From: Saprospiraceae bacterium
GTDB taxonomy: Bacteria; Bacteroidota; Bacteroidia; Chitinophagales; Saprospiraceae
NCBI GenBank assembly: GCA_016714985.1
Contig: JADKBS010000014.1
Coordinates: 124,001 to 188,000 of the forward strand
DNA length: 64,000 nt
Reading direction: 5' to 3'
Shown: positions 49,967-56,665 of the stretch, piece by piece
Position numbering within the stretch: the first letter of the stretch is position 1
Layout: every line of letters begins with the position of its first letter
Notes under the pieces: model-generated
Database searches by the model: none
Told to the model about the DNA's origin: nothing
The model's input: only the letters and a program-made list of their open reading frames with translations
Translations under genes and position numbers: made by a program

Positions 49967-50536
49967 ATGAAGAAGCTAGCATGGTCAATGCACATGTCGC
50001 TCGATGGTTTTGCGGCTGGGCCAAATGGGGAAATGGACTGGATTCGTTTTGACGACGACATCTTCGACTACGCTGGCCACCGCACTGCCGAATCGGATAC
50101 TGCCCTTTACGGCAGGGTCACTTGGGAGATAATGCAAGCCTACTGGCCGACCGCTGGGGAGAAACCCAATGCTTCCAAGCATGATGTCGAACATTCAACT
50201 TGGTACAATCAGGTGCAGAAAATCGTGGTGTCCGGTTCCCGGAACGACGAGTCGCTGCCGTTGACCAGTTTCATCAGTGGCGATCTGGCAACTCGTATCC
50301 GCCAGTTGAAACAGGGTGCGGGAAGCGGCATCGTCATGTTTGGCAGCCCATCGGTGGGGCGTCAGCTATTGCAAGAGGGCCTTGTGGACGACCTTTGGCT
50401 CTTCGTCAGCCCGGTGCTGCTGGGCCAAGGAATCCGAATGTTCCCTGATATGCAGGCGCTCCAGAACTTCGAATTGCTCGAAAATACGGCCTTTGGCTGT
50501 GGTGTGGTTTGCCTGCATTATGGCCACGCAGGTTGA
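49967..50536 (+). CDS. Dihydrofolate reductase-like protein (RibD C-terminal family)
   Basis: A protein of 189 aa: 'AWSMHMSLDGFAAGPNGEMD', 'ALYGRVTWEIMQAYWP', 'QKIVVSGSRNDESLPL' and 'GIVMFGSPSVGRQLLQEGLV' with 'SPVLLGQGIRMF'. This is the NADPH-binding RibD_C/DHFR fold (G-x-S-x-G-R-x-L). Bacteroidota have many such 'dihydrofolate reductase family' genes paired with ArsR and SRPBCC genes; the substrate is unknown. First gene of a four-gene plus-strand operon. Confidence 0.92.
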   Translation: MKKLAWSMHMSLDGFAAGPNGEMDWIRFDDDIFDYAGHRTAESDTALYGRVTWEIMQAYWPTAGEKPNASKHDVEHSTWYNQVQKIVVSGSRNDESLPLTSFISGDLATRIRQLKQGAGSGIVMFGSPSVGRQLLQEGLVDDLWLFVSPVLLGQGIRMFPDMQALQNFELLENTAFGCGVVCLHYGHAG

Positions 50537-50557
50537 CGTTTTTCAAATCCAGAACAA

Positions 50558-50887
50558 ATGAGAAGAGACGTTTTCCAAGCCATCGCCGACCCGACCCGGC
50601 GGGAGATATTAGGACTGCTGGCTCAAAACCCTCAGAATATTAATGCCGTGGCCGACCGCTTCCCAACCAGCCGAGTGGCCATTTCGAAACACCTGAAAAT
50701 CCTAATGGAATGTGGCCTTGTGGTCGTGCAGCAGCAGGGTAGGGAGCGCATTTGCGAAGCACAACCCGAAAAGCTGCAGGAAGTGGCCGATTGGGTGGAA
50801 CAATACCGTCAGTTTTGGAACGAGAAGCTGGATTCGCTGGAGCAATATCTGGCGAAAATTCAAAACAAGGATGCTGATAATAGTTGA
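50558..50887 (+). CDS. ArsR/SmtB family transcriptional repressor
   Basis: A protein of 109 aa: 'MRRDVFQAIADPTRREILGL', 'NINAVADRFPTSRVAISKHL', 'KILMECGLVVVQQQGRERIC'. The winged HTH is of the ArsR type that is paired with SRPBCC (AHSA1) genes. No Cys metal site is seen, so it does not sense metal in the classical way. It overlaps the following reading frame by 4 bp and probably controls its own operon through the repeat at 49894-49946. Confidence 0.92.
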   Translation: MRRDVFQAIADPTRREILGLLAQNPQNINAVADRFPTSRVAISKHLKILMECGLVVVQQQGRERICEAQPEKLQEVADWVEQYRQFWNEKLDSLEQYLAKIQNKDADNS

Positions 50888-50937
50888 CCATTATCGTGGC
50901 ATCGCCAATTCCCAAATTCAACCACTCACCAATTCAC

Positions 50938-51774
50938 ATGCAAAAATCACCCGACTCAACCGAGGGCCGTAGCCTCGAAATCACTCGATTACTCGATGCT
51001 CCCCGTGACCTCGTCTGGGAGGTCTGGACGAACCCCGAACACATCAAGCATTGGTGGGGCCCAGAAGGTTTCCGCAATACCATTGACAAAATGGAGGTCA
51101 GGCCCGGTGGTGTCTGGGAATTCACCATGCACGGCCCTGATGGCACGGATTACCGAAATGTGCACGTGTACGTAGAACTGGTGAAGCCGGAGCGCATCGT
51201 GCTGCGGCATGTGAACGGGCCAAAGTTCACCCTGACGGCCACTTTCACCGAGGAGGAGGGCGGGAAAACCCGACTCCACCTTCAAAGCTTGTTCGAGAGC
51301 GAGGAACAAATGGCGCACCTCATCAAAGCGGTCAAAGCAGACGTAGGCCTGAAGCAAAATGTGGACAGGTTGGAAGCGTACGTTGCAGGGCAATCCGAAA
51401 TCCGCAATCGTAAATCCGCAATCGTGGAGACCCGTTACGTTTTGGCCGTTCAAAACCTCGCCGCCTCCGTTGAGCATTACCAGCAAAAATTAGGCTTTAC
51501 CTCCGATTGGGCCTACGACGGCTGGCACCAACTCCGCCGAGGCAGTTTCGTGGTTATGCTCGGCGAATGCGCCGACGACCGCTCGGCCTTCGAGACCCGC
51601 AACCATTCCTACTTTGCATATATCCAGGTGGACGGTGTGGATGATTTGTACAAGGAACTCGTCGGAAGGGGTGCTGAAATTCATTATCAACTGGGCAGCA
51701 AACCTTGGGGAATGCGGGAGTTCGGCGTCATCACCATTGATGGGCACCGCATCATGTTTGGGCAGCAAATGTGA
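50938..51774 (+). CDS. SRPBCC (AHSA1-like) / VOC (glyoxalase) fusion protein
   Basis: A protein of 278 aa from ATG 50938 ('MQKSPDSTEGRSLEITRLLD'). Residues 10-150 form the SRPBCC/AHA1 ligand-binding domain ('APRDLVWEVWTNPEHIKHWW', 'GPEGFRNTIDKMEVRPGGVW'). Residues about 175-278 are a VOC/glyoxalase-bleomycin-resistance half ('LAVQNLAASVEHYQQKLGFT', 'AYIQVDGVDDLYKELVGRGA', 'ITIDGHRIMFGQQM'). The linker is encoded by the 'aatccgaaatccgcaatcg' repeat at 51391-51424, which may have joined two formerly separate genes. Confidence 0.88.
   Translation: MQKSPDSTEGRSLEITRLLDAPRDLVWEVWTNPEHIKHWWGPEGFRNTIDKMEVRPGGVWEFTMHGPDGTDYRNVHVYVELVKPERIVLRHVNGPKFTLTATFTEEEGGKTRLHLQSLFESEEQMAHLIKAVKADVGLKQNVDRLEAYVAGQSEIRNRKSAIVETRYVLAVQNLAASVEHYQQKLGFTSDWAYDGWHQLRRGSFVVMLGECADDRSAFETRNHSYFAYIQVDGVDDLYKELVGRGAEIHYQLGSKPWGMREFGVITIDGHRIMFGQQM
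51391..51424 (+). repeat. In-frame 'aatccgaaatccgcaatc' repeat forming the SRPBCC-VOC linker
   Basis: 34 bp of CAATCCGAAATCCGCAATCG followed by a second TAAATCCGCAATCG unit. It encodes S-E-I-R-N-R-K-S-A-I between the two domains. The same units occur in permease 2 and the tolC-like gene. Confidence 0.75.
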
Positions 51775-51835
51775 CGACTGATTTTTTGCTTTTTTCAGGT
51801 TTTGAACTAAACTTGCACGCAATAAATCTAAAATC

Positions 51836-52312
51836 ATGACCGCTACAAAAGAAGTCGCCGACCGCTTTCGGGAAGTCATCCTAAATGGCAAATGGATTGC
51901 CAACACCAATTTCAAGGATCAAGTCCATGACCTCGACTGGCGGCAAGCCACAATGCAGGTCGGTTCGCTGAACACCATTGCGCTGCTCACCTTCCACATT
52001 GACTATTACATCGCTGGCATCGTGAACGTGCTACAGGGCGGCTCGCTCGACATCCGGGACAGGTTCAGCTTCGACATGTCGCCCATCCAATCGCAGGAGG
52101 ACTGGGACAGGCTGCGGGGCAAGTTGTTTGCAGATGCTGAAGCCTTTGCTGATTTGGTGGAGCGGCTGCCCGTCGAGCAGTTGGACACCCCTTTCGTGGA
52201 CGAAAAATACGGCACCTACCGACGCAACATAGACGGCATGATTGAGCATAGTTATTACCATTTGGGGCAGGTGGTTTTGATAAAAAAGATGCTTTCGGCT
52301 GGAGGGCAATGA
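51836..52312 (+). CDS. DinB-superfamily protein (DUF1572-like)
   Basis: A protein of 158 aa with a four-helix DinB pattern: 'EVADRFREVILNGKWIANTN', 'NTIALLTFHIDYYIAGIVNV' (His), 'TYRRNIDGMIEHSYYHLGQV' (H-x3-H). The His positions fit the metal site of the fold. It is the last gene of the DHFR-ArsR-SRPBCC/VOC group, 61 bp after the fusion gene. Confidence 0.82.
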   Translation: MTATKEVADRFREVILNGKWIANTNFKDQVHDLDWRQATMQVGSLNTIALLTFHIDYYIAGIVNVLQGGSLDIRDRFSFDMSPIQSQEDWDRLRGKLFADAEAFADLVERLPVEQLDTPFVDEKYGTYRRNIDGMIEHSYYHLGQVVLIKKMLSAGGQ

Positions 52313-52320
52313 CCTAACTG

Positions 52321-52944
52321 CTAAGATTTTATTGCCTTCCACCTGAAATCACACTTATTGGCCCCACCCGCTATCGTACCGCTGCGAACCATCTCAAGCC
52401 CGGCGAGCGAGGCCGTCAGTTTGTCCACTTCGCAAAGAATGGAGACGTAACGCCAGGCATCGTGCTTTTGGAACAGCTTGCAAATGCCGCATTCCATGAT
52501 GTCGATCCCATAGCCTAGGCCGAAGGTGAGTGCTGGATCGGTAATCATATTGACCCGGAAGCCGTCTGGATGGCCTAATTTCGTGGTTTTCTTTTCCATG
52601 AAACGGGTGAGCAGCTTGCCCAACGGCGAGCGGATGATTTTGACAGGTAGCCGTTTGAGCCAAGCATGAAAGCCGTTCTTCGGATGCACGAGTGCATGGG
52701 TGATGTCGAGGCAGATTTGGCGGATGGTGTCAAAGTTTTCGCCCCGTTGTTCCAGCACCTGGGCAGTGGCGAGGAAATATGCCGAGAATTCGAGTCGCTT
52801 GTCAATTGGATTTGGGGAACGGCGGGCGAAGGCCACATCGGGGAAAATGGCTTGATAGTGGGCTTCAATCGCTTCGCAAAGCTGCCGATGGTCGGCAGGG
52901 AATTGTTCTCGGATGGTTTGGTAGAAATACTTTTTGTAGCTCAT
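52321..52944 (-). CDS. L-2-amino-thiazoline-4-carboxylic acid hydrolase-like protein
   Basis: A protein of 207 aa. The C-terminal motif set 'IDIMECGICKLFQKHDAWRY', 'VSILCEVDKLTASLAGLEMV', 'RSGTIAGGANKCDFRW' matches the ATC hydrolase family (E-C-x-x-x-K, C-x-x-D, G-x-x-x-C-D-F-R). The family includes the ring-opening enzyme of the cysteine-forming thiazoline pathway, but many members are uncharacterised. Its ATG overlaps the TfoX-like stop (ATGA), so the two are translationally coupled. Confidence 0.82.
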   Translation of the reverse strand: MSYKKYFYQTIREQFPADHRQLCEAIEAHYQAIFPDVAFARRSPNPIDKRLEFSAYFLATAQVLEQRGENFDTIRQICLDITHALVHPKNGFHAWLKRLPVKIIRSPLGKLLTRFMEKKTTKLGHPDGFRVNMITDPALTFGLGYGIDIMECGICKLFQKHDAWRYVSILCEVDKLTASLAGLEMVRSGTIAGGANKCDFRWKAIKS

Positions 52945-53282
52945 TTTTTCTTCTTGCTCGACTTCGCCTTTGGGTTGTACTCCATCGCCTTAACCACCCA
53001 AAACTCAAGGTCGGCGTCGTCCTCATAGCCAATGGGGTCAACCATCAGGAAGCCGGGCATTGCCCTACCACCGTGAATCATGGAAGCGACACCGGGCCGT
53101 TGTGTGAGGGTAGGTTCCTCGTCGGGGTCAACGCGGGCCATGATGCCCCCCTTGTAAGTGCCCATGAGCATCTTGTCATCCACCATGAAACAGTCGCCAC
53201 CGAACATTCGCTTTTGCTCGTAGGCAATGCCCTTGGCCGTCAATACATCGGCGATACGGGTTGCGGTGATGTGGTTTTCCAT
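52941..53282 (-). CDS. TfoX N-terminal domain protein
   Basis: A protein of 113 aa from ATG 53282 ('MENHITATRIADVLTAKGIA'): 'EQKRMFGGDCFMVDDKMLMG', 'MIHGGRAMPGFLMVDPIGYE', 'LEFWVVKAMEYNPKA' and a Lys-rich tail. It has only the TfoX_N half of Sxy; full-length Sxy activates competence genes in gammaproteobacteria, whereas stand-alone N-domains in Bacteroidota have no defined role. Four codons upstream, an in-frame ATG lies in a repeat-like 'ATTTGAAATCTGC' stretch. Confidence 0.88.
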   Translation of the reverse strand: MENHITATRIADVLTAKGIAYEQKRMFGGDCFMVDDKMLMGTYKGGIMARVDPDEEPTLTQRPGVASMIHGGRAMPGFLMVDPIGYEDDADLEFWVVKAMEYNPKAKSSKKKK

Positions 53283-53427
53283 CGCAGATTTCAAATTGCG
53301 GATTGTGGAGAAGCTGGGAATTCATCCCTAATTCCTCACTCCTCATCCCTGGTTTCACTCCATTTCATAAGGTTTAGCATGGGTTAAATTGGTTTGTTGT
53401 TTAATTCCTTATCCCTTATCCCTATTC

Positions 53428-54102
53428 TCAGTCCATCGCCCGGTTCAAAAACGCATCGAACGGGTACAGGACTTGGAACACCGCTGCGCAATGCTTCAAG
53501 AACCCATCTGACAGAATTTGCTCGTCCGCCAACTTGTGCGAGGCGAGGAAGCTTTTGTGCTTCAGCAGCTCGATGGCTGGGTGGTCGGCGGCGTAATCCT
53601 TGGGCGTTGTCTTGAGTTTTTCGCCTTCCATTTCCCCGAAATATTGCTTGAAATCTTTGCCGTTGAGGATGGCGTTGAAGTCGGCGGAATTGTACGCAAT
53701 CTCTTGCCTAATCGCTTTAAGCCATTGAATTTCAGGAAAATATGCCCCTCCAGCTAAGAAGCTTTCGCCGCCGGGTTCGAGGTGGAGGTAGTAGCCCGCC
53801 TTGGTATGTATTTCCGATTTTTTGGCAGCTGCGGTCACATGTGCCCCGAAGTGGGTCTTGTACGGCGATTTGTCTTTAGAAAAACGCACGTCCCGGTAAA
53901 TGCGGAACACGCAGTCTTTGGCCGTGTAGTGGGCGATGCTGGGGTCGAATTTTTGGATTTCCAGAATCAGGGCGTCCACGAACTGGTGGAACTCCTTGTT
54001 CGCCGCTTCGTAGCGAAGCTTGTTGATGGTGAACCAATCCCGGTCATTGTTGGCCTTAAGGTCGGTGAGGAATTGCAGGGTAGGGCGGGCGATATTAGCC
54101 AT
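53428..54102 (-). CDS. DUF2461 / TIGR02453 family protein
   Basis: A protein of 224 aa from ATG 54102 ('MANIARPTLQFLTDLKANND'; the in-frame ATG at 54165 adds an unlikely leader). Key blocks: 'NDRDWFTINKLRYEAANKEF', 'DCVFRIYRDVRFSKDKSPYK', 'THFGAHVTAAAKKSE', 'GYYLHLEPGGESFLAGGAYF'. R-I-x-R-D-x-R-F-S-K-D-K-x-P-Y-K is the family hallmark. Function unknown. Confidence 0.9.
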   Translation of the reverse strand: MANIARPTLQFLTDLKANNDRDWFTINKLRYEAANKEFHQFVDALILEIQKFDPSIAHYTAKDCVFRIYRDVRFSKDKSPYKTHFGAHVTAAAKKSEIHTKAGYYLHLEPGGESFLAGGAYFPEIQWLKAIRQEIAYNSADFNAILNGKDFKQYFGEMEGEKLKTTPKDYAADHPAIELLKHKSFLASHKLADEQILSDGFLKHCAAVFQVLYPFDAFLNRAMD

Positions 54103-54171
54103 GTGCTTGTCAGGTGAATTTTGATGAAAAAAAGCGGGTGAAAAACAATGGGCAAATATGGCCAAATTTCC

Positions 54172-54882
54172 TCAAGTACCCAATTCATTTTTGATGGCTT
54201 CAATGACCATCTCCACTTTTCTGATGACCTCACTATATATCTCCAAAGAGAAAAGCCGATCGTATTTTAGCTTCATCAATCTTGCGTTTAGCAGGTTTTT
54301 TTCTTCTTTCGGCAACGCGCTGAGGGGCATGATACGGCGGTTGGCCACCTCGCCTGGCGTGAAGTCGTAGCATTTGGCAAGGATGCGCAGGAACGGCTCG
54401 TTGTAATGCTCGAAAAACTCGTGCGGGGCGTATTTTTCCTCGATTTTTTCGATGGTCTCGAATTCGAAGTCGTACAAGTCGGCGATTTGCAGCCGGAGCG
54501 AATCGTTGCTGATGGATGCCAGGCCCCGTGATTTCAGCGTCTCGTAGGCAGCGGTGTGTTGAATGGAGATGAAGTCACGCAAGGCATCTACATATTGTTG
54601 AAGCAGGGTGTCGTAGTTGTGGGAGCCGTCCAGCAACTGTCGTTGGAGGGATTTGGTGGCGGCAAGCCCCTTTTCATGCCCCTTAAAGTTTTCTTTTAGG
54701 TCGCTCAAGTTCAGCTCCAATTCATGTTGGATTTCCAAGAACAGGTGGCGTTCCTGTACCTTGAAATTGCGCTCGGAGGCCCACTCTGACAGCCAAAATG
54801 CAAGCAGCACACCCAGAAAGGTGGGCAGCATATTCAGGATAAAATTACCAAAAACTCGTCGGCGTGGTGAATGGTCGTTCAT
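54172..54882 (-). CDS. Membrane-anchored coiled protein (DUF6090-like)
   Basis: A protein of 236 aa. One N-terminal TM ('FILNMLPTFLGVLLAFWLSE') is followed by a helical, charged domain ('ERHLFLEIQHELELNLSDLK', 'HTAAYETLKSRGLASISNDS', 'FFEHYNEPFLRIL'). The T-A-Y-E-x-L-K-S-x-G-L motif is frequent in a Bacteroidota family with no known function. It probably sits in the inner membrane facing the periplasm. Confidence 0.7.
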   Translation of the reverse strand: MNDHSPRRRVFGNFILNMLPTFLGVLLAFWLSEWASERNFKVQERHLFLEIQHELELNLSDLKENFKGHEKGLAATKSLQRQLLDGSHNYDTLLQQYVDALRDFISIQHTAAYETLKSRGLASISNDSLRLQIADLYDFEFETIEKIEEKYAPHEFFEHYNEPFLRILAKCYDFTPGEVANRRIMPLSALPKEEKNLLNARLMKLKYDRLFSLEIYSEVIRKVEMVIEAIKNELGT

Positions 54883-54961
54883 GTTGCAATGCTGGTATTT
54901 GCAAGTTGATAGTCAAAGGTCAAAGTTACGGGCAAAAACAAAAAGTCATACCTAATGAAAT

Positions 54962-54996
54962 AAAAAGGCCGTAACCCTGTGCGGAGCTACGGCCTT
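54962..54996 (-). terminator. Rho-independent terminator of the coiled-coil gene
   Basis: AAGGCCGTA (54965-54973) pairs with TACGGCCTT (54988-54996). On the minus strand the stem is followed by TTTTTATTT. It lies about 25 bp after the stop at 55019. Confidence 0.8.
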
Positions 54997-55018
54997 ATAT
55001 CCTTGCGCATGCGGTGGA

Positions 55019-55618
55019 TTAGAAATCGGTGTTCATTGTTCCATCTGTTTCGATGTCCCCGTCCTGCTCTTTGATGGCACCCTTGAAGAACAAGGTAAAA
55101 TCGGATTTCAGGGTTTTGCCGTAATATTTCTCAACGCCGGCTTTATACTTGTTGAATAGGGTATCGGAGACATTTTTGCCGTCCACGTTCAAGCCTTTTT
55201 CGTCGAAAATGATACGGGCCTTGCCGTTGAGGGAGGAGATAAGGCCGTCTTTTTTCAGTTCCCGGAAGAACCAGTTCATCATTTGCTGGTGCTGCTCGCC
55301 CATTTTTTCGCCGTACTCGCCCATGATTTCACCCAGCTTGCCCATCTGCTCGCCGAGGACGTTCATTTTGTCGCCGAGTTGATTCATTTTTTCTTGGGCG
55401 CTTTTCGATTGGCCGTCGCTGGCTTCGAGTTCCTTGCCGAGCTTGTCCATCTCCTTGCCATAGTCGTCCATAACGTCGCCCAGTTTATCCATCTCCTTGC
55501 CGAGTTTGTCCATGTTTGCCTCAAGCGTGGCAAGCGTCATGTCGTCAGCCAATTGAGAAATAGCGAGAAAAGGCAGTGCAAGCACTGCGAGCAGGCAAGT
55601 GAAAATTGATTTTTTCAT
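55019..55618 (-). CDS. Secreted heptad-repeat protein with BlaR1/M56-tail-like end
   Basis: A protein of 199 aa: signal peptide 'SIFTCLLAVLALPFLAISQL', then about 80 residues of near-perfect seven-residue repeats ('MDKLGKEMDKLGDVMDDYGK', 'MNQLGDKMNVLGEQMGKLGE'), a long Met/Leu coiled coil. The C-terminus ('GLISSLNGKARIIFDEKGLN', 'VDGKNVSDTLFNKYKAGVEK') resembles the tail found after M56/BlaR1 peptidases in Bacteroidota. Role unknown; a periplasmic oligomer is likely. Confidence 0.75.
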   Translation of the reverse strand: MKKSIFTCLLAVLALPFLAISQLADDMTLATLEANMDKLGKEMDKLGDVMDDYGKEMDKLGKELEASDGQSKSAQEKMNQLGDKMNVLGEQMGKLGEIMGEYGEKMGEQHQQMMNWFFRELKKDGLISSLNGKARIIFDEKGLNVDGKNVSDTLFNKYKAGVEKYYGKTLKSDFTLFFKGAIKEQDGDIETDGTMNTDF

Positions 55619-55711
55619 GATTGAAACAGTTAGGTGATTGAAAGAAAGGTCTTGAGATTTTCCCCAATGACCTGACTTCTCACAAATGGTTGTCCCAACC
55701 GGTCAAAAAAA

Positions 55712-56350
55712 TCAGACGTCGTGCAAATCGTATATTTTTGCAATCTTAGCCACCTCCTGTTCCATATCAAGGTTGAGGTCTTTTAGCAACCCATTGTGGA
55801 GGTCATAGACCCAGCCATGTACCGTTGGAAGGCGTTCCGCATAGTAACGTTGCTGTATACTGGCCACTTTCACCACGTTGATGCACTGCTCCTGCACGTT
55901 AAGTTCCACAAGACGGTCGTAGCGATCATCGAGTTTGGAAATGCCATCCAGCTCATTCTGGTGCAGGCGGTAAACGTCCCGAATATTGCGCAGCCAAGGG
56001 TTCAATAGACCAAGATCCTTGGGTTGCATGGCCGCCTTTACACCGCCGCAACCATAGTGCCCGCACACCACAATGTGCTTCACCTGCAAATGCACCACTG
56101 CATAATGGATGACCGATTGTACATTCAGGTCGGTGTTCACCACGAGGTTGGCGATGTTGCGGTGTACGAAGACCTCGCCCGGCTCTAGGCCCATGATTTC
56201 GTTGGCGGGCACCCGGCTGTCGGCACAGCCGATGTAGAGGAAGTCAGGTCGCTGGTCTTTGGCCAGTTTTTCAAAAAAATCGGCGTCATGCGCGATTTTT
56301 GATTCGACCCAACGCTTGTTGTTCTCGAACACTTGTTTGTACAGTTCCAT
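55712..56350 (-). CDS. Beta-class carbonic anhydrase
   Basis: A protein of 212 aa. Zinc site: Cys and Asp/Arg dyad in 'LYIGCADSRVPANEIMG', 'FVHRNIANLVVNTDLN', and His-x2-Cys in 'VVCGHYGCGGVKAAM'. Later 'WLRNIRDVYRLHQ' is typical of the plant-type clade. It interconverts CO2 and bicarbonate in the cytoplasm. No SulP transporter is adjacent. Confidence 0.96.
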   Translation of the reverse strand: MELYKQVFENNKRWVESKIAHDADFFEKLAKDQRPDFLYIGCADSRVPANEIMGLEPGEVFVHRNIANLVVNTDLNVQSVIHYAVVHLQVKHIVVCGHYGCGGVKAAMQPKDLGLLNPWLRNIRDVYRLHQNELDGISKLDDRYDRLVELNVQEQCINVVKVASIQQRYYAERLPTVHGWVYDLHNGLLKDLNLDMEQEVAKIAKIYDLHDV

Positions 56351-56624
56351 TTCTTCTTAAAGCAATTGTGATTGATATTGGTTTTGATACTGGATACTTG
56401 ATGCCATCCCATTATCCATTGTATTATACCCAGCGCAAAAATGTTGATTTACTTCATATAATGTGCATCATTTTTGAAACAGAACAAGAGAAGAGGAAAA
56501 ATTTCCAGCATCCAGCATCCAAAACAAAAAATGCCCAGCAACCCAATGTTGCCAGGCACCACACGTTTGAATACTCGATTATGGGTCGGGTTTATAGCTG
56601 CGAACCACTCAAAGCTCGCGGCTC

Positions 56625-56644
56625 CTTGCCTGCCGACAGGCAGG
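56625..56644. repeat. REP-like palindrome (copy 4)
   Basis: CTTGCCTGCCGACAGGCAGG differs from the 5295-5314 copy at two positions and has the perfect stem GCCTGCC/GGCAGGC. The surrounding gap 56351-56665 contains no gene that can be supported. Confidence 0.65.
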
Positions 56645-56665
56645 GAAACTCGCAGCCATTCCCCC

